Shown here: positions 10,839 through 19,336 of the stretch, one piece after another
Position numbering within the stretch: position 1 is the stretch's first letter
Layout of the letters: every line of letters begins with the position of its first letter
NCBI GenBank assembly: GCA_043818215.1
Contig: JBDRGC010000459.1
Location: 1-47,498 of the forward strand
Origin: JBDRGC01 sp043818215
Lineage (GTDB): Bacteria > Chloroflexota > Anaerolineae > Anaerolineales > UBA11858
DNA length: 47,498 nucleotides
Direction: 5' to 3'
Notes under the pieces: generated by a model
The model's database searches: none
Seen by the model: only the letters and a program-made list of their open reading frames with translations
What the model was told of the DNA's origin: nothing
Program-made: the position numbers and the translations under genes

Positions 10839-10864
10839 CTTGACAACTGAGGAGTGACAGAAAG
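10839..10864 (-). ncRNA. 3' arm of the 16S rRNA processing stem
   Basis: This 26-base segment (CTTGACAACTGAGGAG...) is complementary, apart from one position that can form G-U, to 12549-12574 on the other side of 16S. In the transcript the two arms would form a 26-bp stem around pre-16S for RNase III. The TTGACA string within it is therefore not evidence of a promoter. Confidence 0.9.
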
Positions 10865-10970
10865 CTACCCATTCCAGGGTTTCCTCGACACCGGTCGAGG
10901 ATAGTTTTAGAAAAGGAGTAGAGCGATAATCCGTACCATAATAGTACCAGATTATTCTCAGGTCTCCATA

Positions 10971-12494
<1,524 letters not shown>

Positions 12495-12497
<3 letters not shown>

Positions 12498-12516
12498 AAA
12501 CGCATCCGAAGATGCG
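12495..12516 (-). terminator. Terminator-like hairpin immediately before 16S
   Basis: On the transcribed strand CGCATC-TTCG-GATGCG is followed directly by TTTTTT (complement of 12495-12500), then the 16S 5' end. It has the look of an intrinsic terminator with a stable UUCG loop, yet it lies downstream of both rRNA promoters. It may be a processing structure, or may require antitermination to be read through. Confidence 0.6.
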
Positions 12517-12548
12517 GGATTTACGTTCTAGAATTGGGCTCTAGCTTG

Positions 12549-12574
12549 CTTTCTGTCACTCTTCAGTTGTCAAG
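12549..12574 (-). ncRNA. 5' arm of the 16S rRNA processing stem
   Basis: CTTTCTGTCACTCTTCAG... on the + strand is the reverse complement of 10839-10864 with one difference. The two arms bracket 16S and would pair in the primary transcript. Confidence 0.9.
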
Positions 12575-12596
12575 GTTCTATTTGTGAAGCGGGCGG

Positions 12597-12625
12597 ATTT
12601 TACCAGCCGCTTATCAGCTTGTCAA
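12597..12625 (-). promoter_or_regulatory. rRNA operon promoter P2
   Basis: Minus strand TTGACA (12625-12620), a 17-base spacer, then TAAAAT (12602-12597). The -35 is perfect and the -10 differs by one base. It lies about 100 bases upstream of 16S, outside the processing stem and just downstream of the terminator-like hairpin at 12641-12672. Start expected near 12590. Confidence 0.75.
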
Positions 12626-12640
12626 GATATCTATTGAGAC

Positions 12641-12672
12641 AAAAAAATCCGATATCCGGTTTCGGATATCGG
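12641..12672 (-). terminator. Strong terminator-like hairpin between rRNA promoters P1 and P2
   Basis: On the minus strand CCGATATCC / GGATATCGG (arms 12664-12672 and 12649-12657) is followed by ATTTTTTT (complement of 12641-12648). This could stop recR read-through, but it also lies downstream of P1 (12782-12809). P1 transcripts would therefore have to pass it, so attenuation or antitermination is possible. Confidence 0.75.
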
Positions 12673-12673
12673 C

Positions 12674-12722
12674 ACGTCAGACCAACAAGCACAGGCTTTG
12701 GTCTCTGACGCAGAAGCGTCTC
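12674..12722 (-). promoter_or_regulatory. Structured rRNA leader
   Basis: Two overlapping hairpins are possible: CGTCAGA...CCAA pairing with TTGGTC...TCTGACG (12674-12710) and GACGC-AGAA-GCGTC (12706-12719). Because they share bases they are mutually exclusive, as in an attenuator. No boxA consensus was identified with confidence. Confidence 0.45.
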
Positions 12723-12781
12723 TTTAATTGTTAGCGATCTACCCAGGATTGAGAAGGTCGTATCTTGACGTTGTGGGAAAG

Positions 12782-12809
12782 ATTATACGCTTAAAAGTCA
12801 GAGTGTCAA
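12782..12809 (-). promoter_or_regulatory. rRNA operon promoter P1
   Basis: Minus strand TTGACA (12809-12804), a 16-base spacer, then TATAAT (12787-12782), a consensus sigma-70 promoter. It lies in the gap after recR and points into the rRNA operon, with a start expected near 12775. The leader to 16S would be about 280 nt and contains two terminator-like hairpins. Confidence 0.85.
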
Positions 12810-12882
12810 GGGGGAAACCGAGCAATGTTCGAACTTCTTTTGAAACTCAGCGCAAGAACTGCCACTCCTTGCGCTGGAAGAG

Positions 12883-13488
12883 CTAATCCATTTCCTGACG
12901 CCCCGCCAGAGCACGAAGAAGTGTGCTTTGGTCGGCGTATTCCAGGTCTCCGCCCATGGGTAGGCCACGCGCCAGCCGCGTGACATGCACTCCCAATGGC
13001 TGCAATCGCCGGCGCAAATACATGGCGGTAGCATCCCCTTCCATGCTAGGGTTTGTCGCCAGAATAACTTCGCCAACATCATCAACTTGCACCCGTGCCA
13101 ACAACTCGCGGATTTTTATATCTTCGGGGCCGATTCCCTCGATTGGGGAAAGCACACCATGCAATACATGATAGCGCCCTTGATAGCCCCCTGTCCGTTC
13201 CAAGGCCAGCACATCTAACGGCTCCTCGACAACACAAAGCAAGGAACCATCCCGATCAGGACTGGCACATATCTCGCACTCTGCGCGCCCGGCCTCAGTG
13301 ATATTGAAACAGATCGGGCAAAAATCGGTTCCAGATTTTAGAGTTTGCAGCGCATCCGCCAGGTCTAATGATAAGTTATCCGGGGTACGCAAAAGGTAAA
13401 AGGTCAGCCGCGAGGCGGTCTTGGGACCTACGCCGGGCAGACGGGAAAAGGCATCTATCAGGTCTTGGATGGGTTGAGGAAGGAGCAT
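12883..13488 (-). CDS. recR: Recombination mediator protein RecR
   Basis: RecR works with RecO (and RecF) to load RecA on gapped DNA during recombinational repair. It has 201 residues, the normal length. The N-terminal helix-hairpin-helix contains LPGVGPKTA (17-25). A Cys4 zinc finger is formed by C57, C60, C71 and C74. The Toprim domain shows VVEEP (86-90) and TNPSMEGDATA (145-155). It lies downstream of ybaB and dnaX in the widespread dnaX-ybaB-recR order. No clear ribosome site is seen because the gap to ybaB is filled by GAGTCGGC octamers. Confidence 0.96.
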   Translation of the reverse strand: MLLPQPIQDLIDAFSRLPGVGPKTASRLTFYLLRTPDNLSLDLADALQTLKSGTDFCPICFNITEAGRAECEICASPDRDGSLLCVVEEPLDVLALERTGGYQGRYHVLHGVLSPIEGIGPEDIKIRELLARVQVDDVGEVILATNPSMEGDATAMYLRRRLQPLGVHVTRLARGLPMGGDLEYADQSTLLRALAGRQEMD

Positions 13489-13490
13489 GG

Positions 13491-13537
13491 GAATCAGCGA
13501 ATCAGCGAGTCGGCGAGTCGGCGAGTCGGCGAGTCGG
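13491..13537. repeat. GAGTCGGC octamer array between ybaB and recR
   Basis: About six 8-bp units (GAATCAGC to GAGTCGGC) fill most of the 56-base gap between the ybaB stop and the recR start. Confidence 0.8.
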
Positions 13538-13544
13538 GGGCGGG

Positions 13545-13883
13545 TTAGAAGGGTAGGCCACCGGTTAGAGGCTCGAGGCGCTCGGCGGACAGTTCGCGGG
13601 ATTGATCCAGCGCGCTGTTGACAGCTGTCAGGATAAGGTCTTGCAGCATTTCGACATCGCCATCTTCGAAGATATCGGGGGCGATTTCGATGGATCGCAC
13701 CTGCTGGTCGCCGGTGACGGTTATCGTGACCACGCCGCCGCCAGCGGTAGCAGTCACGGTTTCTTCAGCCAGAGAATCTTGAACAATCGCCATCTGCTCC
13801 TGCAATTGTTGCAATTGCTGCATCATGCCCGCACCCCCCGTCTGAGGGCCTCTCGTCTTCATCCTTTTTGAACGCTTTGCCAT
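13545..13883 (-). CDS. ybaB: YbaB/EbfC-family nucleoid-associated protein
   Basis: A small dimeric DNA-binding protein usually encoded with dnaX and recR. It has 112 residues. An N-terminal coiled segment rich in Gln (MMQQLQQLQEQM, about 20-31) is followed by the family core TVTATAGGGVVTITVTGD (about 43-60) and a C-terminal helix with SALDQSRELSAERL. The start has a GGAGG site (GGAGGTTATTATG). The order dnaX-ybaB-recR supports the call; the DNA-binding role comes from the family. Confidence 0.92.
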   Translation of the reverse strand: MAKRSKRMKTRGPQTGGAGMMQQLQQLQEQMAIVQDSLAEETVTATAGGGVVTITVTGDQQVRSIEIAPDIFEDGDVEMLQDLILTAVNSALDQSRELSAERLEPLTGGLPF

Positions 13884-13899
13884 AATAACCTCCGGGGTT

Positions 13900-13970
13900 T
13901 CAGTTTTCAGTTTTCAGTATTCAGTATTCAGTATTCAGTATTCAGTGATCAGTCAGTCAATGTCATTAAG
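13900..13970. repeat. TATTCAG heptamer array ending in a palindrome half-element
   Basis: TTCAGTA units at 13900-13956 in the gap between dnaX and ybaB. They are followed by TCAATGTCATTAAGT (about 13958-13972), which matches the outer arm of the composite palindrome at 29921-30043. Confidence 0.75.
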
Positions 13971-13977
13971 TGATCGA

Positions 13978-15546
13978 TCATTGAATATCTACAATTTCTC
14001 CGCCGAGATCGCGCAGGGCTGTGGCAACCATGCCATCCTGGTCAATATCGTCCGGGAGAGCGTCCCCTACAGCCATCACACACCGAATGGGCATAGCCTC
14101 GCCCATCACTTGCTCCATAACCTGGCTTACAATCTCTATATTATCATCCTGCTCCATTTTAGATTTCGCGAACTCGCCGTTGAAGCCTAAAATCAAAGTG
14201 CCATTTTTGACTCCCAGGGGTTTGCAGGAGTTGAGTAAGGCCTGGGTCTGTGGGTTGCGTTGGCGGGCAAGAGAGAGAATCTGCTTCCAGTGCTGGCTGA
14301 TATTTTGAGGCAGCGGATCCGACTCGGGGACAGGGTGGGCAGGTGAGGTCTCGGGGGGAGGCGAAGTCTGCCGAGCGGCACCCACCCTGGAAGTCCCGGT
14401 TTTAATCTTCGGGGCTGCAGCCTCCGTGGGTGGCGAATCTGCCTCCCGGGGCCGGGCATCCGACTCGGGAGGCGTTTTCAAAGATTCAATAAAGGCCAGT
14501 TCGAGAGGCAAGGCTGGCTGCCAGGCGTTACGCGCATCGTTGGCGGCATGGTTGAAAATCCGGATCACCCGCAGAAGCTCATGTACCGGGAAAGCCTGGG
14601 CGTGTTGGGCCATTTGGGAACGGACATCGGCTGTGGCATCAACCTGGTCGGCGTTGCCCATGCGGACAAGGAGCAGGCTGCGCAGATAATCCACAATTTG
14701 GCGGGCAAACTGACGGGGATCGCTACCAGCGTCGAGGGTTTGGTGGATACGGTCGAGGCCGCGGGCGGAATCCTGGGCCAGAATGGCGCTCACTATTTCG
14801 ATTACGGATTGGCTGGCGGCAGTCCCTAATACAGCCTGGGTCACTTTGAGGGTGATCTCTTGCGAGGTGGATGCCAATTGATCAAGTAGAGAGACGGCGT
14901 CCCGCAGGCTACCGGTGGCCTGACGGGCTATCAGGGTGAGGGCCTCAGACTCGACTTGCAGATTTTCGCTCTCGGCCAGTATTTTGAGATGGGAGACGAT
15001 ATCGTTGACAGGTATGCGGCGGAATTCGTGCCGCTGGCAGCGCGAAAGTACGGTGGCCGGGATTTTGTGGATTTCGGTGGTAGCCAGTATAAAGAGAGCG
15101 TGCGGCGGCGGCTCTTCGAGAGTTTTGAGGAGGGCGTTGAAGGCCGCAGTGGAAAGCATGTGAACTTCATCGATTAAGTAGATTTTATAACGCCCCTGGT
15201 TGGGAGAAAAATTGATCTTGTCACGCAGGTCGCGGACATCGTCTACGCTGGTATTGGAGGCGGCGTCGATTTCGATGAGGTCGAGGAAGCGGGCGCGGTT
15301 TACAGCCTGACAGTGGTCGCATTGGTTGCAGGGGCGGGCGGTAGGGTCTTCGTGCAGGCAGTTGACGGCTTTGGCGAGGATGCGGGCGACGCTAGTTTTG
15401 CCGGTGCCGCGCGGGCCAGCGAACAAAAAGGCGTGAGCAAAGCGGTCGGCAGCCACTGCGTTGTGCAGGGAGGTAATGATATGTTCCTGGCCAATGACTT
15501 CGCTCCAGGTTTGGGGTCGGAATTTGAGGTAGAAGGCTTGGGACAT
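13978..15546 (-). CDS. dnaX: DNA polymerase III subunits gamma/tau
   Basis: The clamp-loader ATPase of the replicative polymerase. It has 522 residues from ATG at 15546 (MSQAFYLKF). The longer frame from 15654 would add 36 residues, mostly SLQSPVS repeats encoded by the upstream heptamer array, and is rejected. Walker A is GPRGTGKT (44-51), zinc cysteines C73, C76 and C79, Walker B LIDEVH (124-129) and sensor/arginine finger ATVLSRC (164-170). A Pro-rich linker (about 375-420) leads to a C-terminal domain, so tau-like functions are plausible. No canonical ribosome site is seen; GGAG motifs in the repeat array upstream may serve. Confidence 0.96.
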   Translation of the reverse strand: MSQAFYLKFRPQTWSEVIGQEHIITSLHNAVAADRFAHAFLFAGPRGTGKTSVARILAKAVNCLHEDPTARPCNQCDHCQAVNRARFLDLIEIDAASNTSVDDVRDLRDKINFSPNQGRYKIYLIDEVHMLSTAAFNALLKTLEEPPPHALFILATTEIHKIPATVLSRCQRHEFRRIPVNDIVSHLKILAESENLQVESEALTLIARQATGSLRDAVSLLDQLASTSQEITLKVTQAVLGTAASQSVIEIVSAILAQDSARGLDRIHQTLDAGSDPRQFARQIVDYLRSLLLVRMGNADQVDATADVRSQMAQHAQAFPVHELLRVIRIFNHAANDARNAWQPALPLELAFIESLKTPPESDARPREADSPPTEAAAPKIKTGTSRVGAARQTSPPPETSPAHPVPESDPLPQNISQHWKQILSLARQRNPQTQALLNSCKPLGVKNGTLILGFNGEFAKSKMEQDDNIEIVSQVMEQVMGEAMPIRCVMAVGDALPDDIDQDGMVATALRDLGGEIVDIQ

Positions 15547-15554
15547 GGGATTGA

Positions 15555-15618
15555 AGACTGGAGACTGGAGACTGGAGACTGGAGACTGGAGACTGGAGAC
15601 TGGAGACTGGAGACTGGG
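15555..15618. repeat. GGAGACT heptamer array upstream of dnaX
   Basis: About nine perfect GACTGGA units ending nine bases from the dnaX start codon. On the dnaX coding strand the array reads CCAGTCT. It would be in frame with dnaX as SLQSPVS if translation began upstream. Confidence 0.9.
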
Positions 15619-15675
15619 AGAAGTGTAACAGACCGTGGGGAGGTGGTCAATCAACTTGGCGGTTTTTCGATTTCC

Positions 15676-15842
15676 CAGCAGTCGGCGGTCGGTGGTCAGT
15701 GGTCGGCGGTCGGCGGTCGGCGGTCGGTGGTCGGCGGTCAGCGGTCGGTGGTCGGCGGTCAGCAGTCGGCGGTCAGCAGTCGGCGGTCGGTGGTCGGCGG
15801 TCGGCAGTCGGCGATCGGTGGTCGGCGGTCGGCTATCGGCTC
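15676..15842. repeat. CGGTCGG/TGGTCGG heptamer array between lysM gene and dnaX
   Basis: More than twenty 7-bp units of GGTCGGC, GGTCGGT, GGTCAGC and GCAGTCG type run up to the stop codon of the LysM gene at 15841. A different heptamer family from the one about 60 bases away at 15555-15618. Confidence 0.9.
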
Positions 15843-16575
15843 ACGGCACTCGATAAGTAGCACGCTCATTGCCGTCGACATCCAACAGGGTGACAACCTC
15901 GCCCGCTTCCCACACCGCCTCCGGTTCGCTCCAAAATAAGTGCATCACTGTGTCTACGCCAACTTTGGTGTACAGGTTGACAGCCCCATCGGAGAAGAGG
16001 GTTATGTGAGGAAATGTGTAGATATGGCCATCTTCATCTTTAAGCAGCCAGCCTGCGAGGGAGAGCGATCCATCGCCGACTCCTAAAAGCTGCACCCGCT
16101 CCGAGGCCAGGTCGCCCACACCGAACACGGCGACAATTTCAATCTGACCGTCATCCACGGGGGAGGAGGTAGCTTCCGGGGGCAGTTCCTCACCCGTAAC
16201 GGCGGCGGGCGGTTCGGCAGTGGTGGTATCTTCCGGGGCAGGTACAAAGATGATCTCTCCGGTTCCTATGGAATTCGGATCCGTAAAGCCGTTGATTTCC
16301 AGCAACTCATCCACGCTGATGTCAAACATCAAGGCGATTTCACCCAAAGTTTCACCAGGGCTGACCTGATAGGGCTGCAAGGAGATGGTGGGCGTGGGTA
16401 CGGCTTCAACCGGGATCGGAGTCGAGGTTGCCTCAGACGGTAGAACAGACACCGGATCGAGGCTTTCGGTCTCGGAGCTATGTGTCCGGTCCCAAATGCT
16501 CAAAACGAGCAGCGTGGTGCAGACTGACACAATGACGTTAATTAATAAGTAGTAAGCCAGACGTTTCCACTGCAT
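15841..16575 (-). CDS. Membrane-anchored LysM and lamin-tail domain protein
   Basis: A 244-residue surface protein. Residues about 6-28 form an uncleaved N-terminal membrane anchor. A Ser/Thr/Pro linker leads to one LysM domain (about 69-112: YQVSPGETLGEIALMF... INGFTDPNSI), which in this family binds peptidoglycan or glycans. After a second linker, residues about 146-244 resemble a lamin-tail (LTD) beta-sandwich, with ERVQLLGVGDGSLSLAGWLL and a late DGNERATYRV strand. The start has AGAGG upstream. It lies upstream of dnaX on the same strand but behind two repeat arrays, so it may be separately transcribed. Role in the envelope is inferred from the domains only. Confidence 0.8.
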   Translation of the reverse strand: MQWKRLAYYLLINVIVSVCTTLLVLSIWDRTHSSETESLDPVSVLPSEATSTPIPVEAVPTPTISLQPYQVSPGETLGEIALMFDISVDELLEINGFTDPNSIGTGEIIFVPAPEDTTTAEPPAAVTGEELPPEATSSPVDDGQIEIVAVFGVGDLASERVQLLGVGDGSLSLAGWLLKDEDGHIYTFPHITLFSDGAVNLYTKVGVDTVMHLFWSEPEAVWEAGEVVTLLDVDGNERATYRVP

Positions 16576-17007
16576 ATCAACTTTACCTCTTCAGTGAATC
16601 ATAGCACAAAGTGCATTGACGTGCTTAGATTTTGAAACTAGAATCTTGAAACGTGAAACGTGAAACGATTTTATCACGCTTCACGCTTCACGATGTACAA
16701 GCAGCCTACCGGCTTTTGCTAAGGAACCGTGATTAAATAACTTGCCCATTCCCAAACTAGAGAATGGTGCAGGTTGAGTAGCCCCGAAATCTTTTAGAGG
16801 GGCGTACACCTGCACTTGCGTTACGGTGCAAGTGTCGAAACCAAACGGGTCAGCTTTAAGAATTGTTTTTACCTTAAACCGTTTGGTTTCGATACGCTAC
16901 GGCACAAAAAGCGTGTGCCTCCGCTACGCAACCGGCACTAGCATTAGGATACAAATGCGCAAGTTATTTAATTATCATTCCTAAATTCATATTAAACCCG
17001 TGTACAC
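16576..17007. other. Gene-free gap with an 8-bp array and a large nested palindrome
   Basis: ACGTGAA/CACGCTT repeats at 16648-16694 form an imperfect inverted repeat. A composite palindrome spans 16732-16972: outer arms ATTAAATAACTTGC (16732-16745) and GCAAGTTATTTAAT (16959-16972) enclose several hairpins, among them CCATTC/GAATGG, CACCTGCACTTGCG with its complement, and TCGAAACCAAACGG with CCGTTTGGTTTCGA. No open frame of conviction is present. Promoters for the two divergent flanking genes should lie here, but none was clear. Confidence 0.75.
16732..16972. repeat. 241-bp composite palindrome
   Basis: Perfect 14-bp outer arms and at least three internal hairpins. The inner motif ACACCTGCACTTGC is shared (as complement) with the hemW insertion and with the insert at 41.97-42.19 kb. 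TGTCGAAACC is also shared with the latter. Confidence 0.8.
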
Positions 17008-17496
17008 ATGTCATACTTGATTGACGGCCACAACTTGATTCCCAAGATACCCGGTCTGAGCTTGCAGGCCATAGACGATGAAGTGCAATTGATAAAGCGG
17101 CTGAAAGTGTTCAGCCGCCAGCACAGAAAGCGAGTGGATGTGTATTTCGACAACGCACCTGCGGGGCAATCTCACACTCGCAAATTCGGTTCGGTGACTG
17201 CACACTTTGTTCGACAGGGGAGGACCGCAGACGAGGCCATTTACACTCGCCTCCGCGACCTGGGACGATCAGCCCGCAATTGGGCCGTTGTCAGCTCCGA
17301 CCGGGAGGTGCAGGCCGCCGCGCGGGATGCCCACGCGCAAGTGATTTCATCGGAGGTTTTCGCCCAAGAACTCGAACAGCCTGCCGGGGGGAAAAGAATC
17401 GCCCCATCCGGCCCTGAGTCTGATGCCAATCTCGCTCTTAGCCAGGAAGAGGTCAATGACTGGCTGCGGCTATTTGGGGCAGATGGCGCAGAGTGA
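17008..17496 (+). CDS. NYN/PIN-like domain protein (YacP-type putative RNase)
   Basis: A 162-residue protein with the PIN-like NYN fold. Acidic metal-ligand candidates: D6 (YLIDGHNLI), D48 (VYFDNA), D75 (TADEAI) and D98 (VVSSDREV). This pattern matches YacP-like predicted endoribonucleases; activity is inferred from the family. The C-terminal 35 residues hold a second conserved-looking patch (SQEEVNDWLRLF). No ribosome site stands out before the ATG. It precedes the nuo operon by about 200 bases and is probably a separate transcript. Confidence 0.8.
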   Translation: MSYLIDGHNLIPKIPGLSLQAIDDEVQLIKRLKVFSRQHRKRVDVYFDNAPAGQSHTRKFGSVTAHFVRQGRTADEAIYTRLRDLGRSARNWAVVSSDREVQAAARDAHAQVISSEVFAQELEQPAGGKRIAPSGPESDANLALSQEEVNDWLRLFGADGAE

Positions 17497-17705
17497 TCTT
17501 TTTTTAACAAAACAGGATTTTCATCCTCTCCCTGTATTGTAATGTCCTATGATATACTCGCTTCGGTTATCCCAACGCTATTAGACAATCAATAGCGCAT
17601 AACTAAAATCACTTTTTGGGGAGACTTCCGAAGTCTTTGTAAAGCTATTGGGAACGAACATCCCCTGACCAGACTTCGGATCCTGCTCCCCGAGCGAGAA
17701 AATCT
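17497..17705. other. nuo operon leader with a composite palindrome
   Basis: GGGGAG (17618-17623) pairs with CTCCCC (17686-17691), and TCCGAAGTCT (17627-17636) with AGACTTCGGA (17671-17680), giving a 74-base two-part stem that ends 15 bases before nuoA. TATACT at 17553-17558 is a possible -10, but no good -35 is placed. The structure could be a leader attenuator or another member of the dispersed palindromes. Confidence 0.65.
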
Positions 17706-18089
17706 ATGTTTGATTATCTACCAATTGACTATCTACCTATCGCAGTTCTAATTATCTTGGCCATCGGACTAGCAGTTCTGGTGGTCATTTTAGGTCACTC
17801 CTTTGGCCCGAAACGCCCCACCGACGCCAAATCTATGCCCTACGAATCAGGCATGAATCCCTACGGGCCTGGTACGCGTCGGATGCCGATAAAATTCTAT
17901 CTGATTGCTGTCTTGTTCATTCTCTTCGATATTGAAGTGATTTTCTTCCTTCCCTGGGCAGTGATACTTCGCCAGTTCGTTGCCAACAGCCTGGGAATTT
18001 TTGCATTGGTTGAGATGTTCGTTTTCATCGCCATTTTACTGGTGGGCTATGCTTACGCCTGGAAAAAAGGAGCCTTAGAATGGGAATAG
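17706..18089 (+). CDS. nuoA: NADH-quinone oxidoreductase subunit A
   Basis: A membrane subunit of complex I near the quinone site. It has 127 residues with three transmembrane helices (about 8-30, 62-85, 93-117). The loop carries the family signature YESGMNPYGPG (46-56), and FDIEVIFFLPW (about 74-84) follows. First gene of the nuo cluster; its end overlaps nuoB by ten bases, indicating translational coupling. Confidence 0.96.
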   Translation: MFDYLPIDYLPIAVLIILAIGLAVLVVILGHSFGPKRPTDAKSMPYESGMNPYGPGTRRMPIKFYLIAVLFILFDIEVIFFLPWAVILRQFVANSLGIFALVEMFVFIAILLVGYAYAWKKGALEWE

Positions 18090-18562
18090 AACAAAAACTC
18101 GGCAATCTAGGGATTGTCACTACAACACTCGAACAAGTTGTCAACTGGAGCCGCACCAGGGCTATGTGGCCTTTGCTGTCTGGTTTGGCTTGTTGCGCAA
18201 TCGAGATGATGTGCGCTGAGGCCTCCCACTACGATATGAGCCGCTTCGGAATGGAACTTATGCGCGCCAGCCCACGGCAATCTGATCTACTGATCGTGGC
18301 CGGACGTGTGACCTGCAAGATGGCTCCCGTGATACGGCGTCTTTACGATCAGATGCCTGACCCAAAATGGGTGATTGCAATGGGTGACTGCGCCTCTTGC
18401 GGAGGTGTTTTCAATAACTATGCCATCGTCCAAGGGGCAGATGAAGTTGTCCCTGTGGATGTATATATTGCTGGTTGTCCCCCCCGCCCTGAAGTATTAA
18501 TCCACGGCATTCTCACCCTTTACGAAAAGGTGAAGGCGGAGAAACTTACGAAGTGGCAGTGA
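18080..18562 (+). CDS. nuoB: NADH-quinone oxidoreductase subunit B (cluster N2)
   Basis: Carries the terminal 4Fe-4S cluster N2 that reduces quinone. It has 160 residues. The N2 ligands are the tandem C38-C39 (LACCAIEM), C104 (GDCASCGG) and C133 (AGCPPRPE). It overlaps the end of nuoA. The gap to nuoC (200 bases) is a pair of opposed octamer arrays. Confidence 0.97.
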   Translation: MGIEQKLGNLGIVTTTLEQVVNWSRTRAMWPLLSGLACCAIEMMCAEASHYDMSRFGMELMRASPRQSDLLIVAGRVTCKMAPVIRRLYDQMPDPKWVIAMGDCASCGGVFNNYAIVQGADEVVPVDVYIAGCPPRPEVLIHGILTLYEKVKAEKLTKWQ

Positions 18563-18761
18563 GTTGGTAAATAGGTAGGTTGGTAGGTTGGTATATTAGT
18601 AGGTTGGTAAATTGGTAAATTGGTAAATAGGTATATTGGTAGATTGGTGAATCCCATCTCTCAATACACCAAATCCCAATATACCAATTCCCAATATACC
18701 AATATACCAATCTACCAATCCCCAATATACCAATTCCCAATATACCAATAACCAAACCATC
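18563..18761. repeat. Opposed octamer arrays forming a long hairpin between nuoB and nuoC
   Basis: The first half (18563-18650) is GGTAAATT/GGTAGGTT/GGTATATT units. The second half (18661-18758) is the complementary CCAATATA/CCAATTCC type. The transcript could therefore fold into a stem of up to about 80 imperfect pairs between two nuo genes. Confidence 0.85.
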
Positions 18762-19274
18762 ATGAGCGATAAACTCCAAAACGCCATCCAGGATCTGAAA
18801 GGAAAATTTGGTTGCGATGAGAATATCTACCGCGGGGAACACACACTCTTCGTAGAGCCGCAAGATATTGTCGAGGCCTGCCGCTCCCTGCGGGACGACT
18901 TCGGCTTCGACATGCTCGGCAGTCTGACGGCGGTGGATTACTGGCCCGCAGATGCACCCAGGTTCCACGTGGTGTACCAGTTACATTCCATCGGGCACAA
19001 TATCAGCCTGCGGTTGCGCGTCCCCGTGCCGGGTATAAATCCATCCATACCCACAATCGAGGGGGTCTTTCCCAACGCCAACTGGTACGAACGTGAAATC
19101 TACGATATGTTCGGCCTCACAATCGCAGGCCATTCTGATCTGCGGCGCATTGTGATGCCCCACGATTGGGAAGGCCATCCCCTCCGCAAAGATTATCCCC
19201 TGGGGTACGAAGAAGTCCAATTTAGCTTCAATGCAGACGAAATACATGTAAAAAAACCGTACGTGAAAGAGTGA
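18762..19274 (+). CDS. nuoC: NADH-quinone oxidoreductase subunit C
   Basis: A peripheral-arm subunit contacting NuoD and NuoB. It has 170 residues, the stand-alone form rather than the NuoCD fusion. The family signature is clear: WYEREIYDMFGL (about 109-120), GHSDLRRIVMPHDWEGHP (about 124-141) and LRKDYP. The 3' end abuts the nuoD leader. Its start is the first ATG after the octamer arrays, with no strong ribosome site. Confidence 0.95.
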   Translation: MSDKLQNAIQDLKGKFGCDENIYRGEHTLFVEPQDIVEACRSLRDDFGFDMLGSLTAVDYWPADAPRFHVVYQLHSIGHNISLRLRVPVPGINPSIPTIEGVFPNANWYEREIYDMFGLTIAGHSDLRRIVMPHDWEGHPLRKDYPLGYEEVQFSFNADEIHVKKPYVKE

Positions 19275-19336
19275 AACGCATCCCACTCCGCTACGCTTCG
19301 GGGACTACGTCACGCTTCACGCACCACGAGGTAAGC

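Noticed and set aside
10839..10846. TTGACA near 10840 and at 12568-12573 as -35 boxes
   Set aside because: Both belong to the complementary arms of the 16S processing stem, and neither has a -10 at a suitable distance.
15547..15654. A 36-residue N-terminal extension of DnaX
   Set aside because: It is mainly SLQSPVS encoded by the GGAGACT array; the conserved DnaX start MSQAFYLKFRP lies at 15546.
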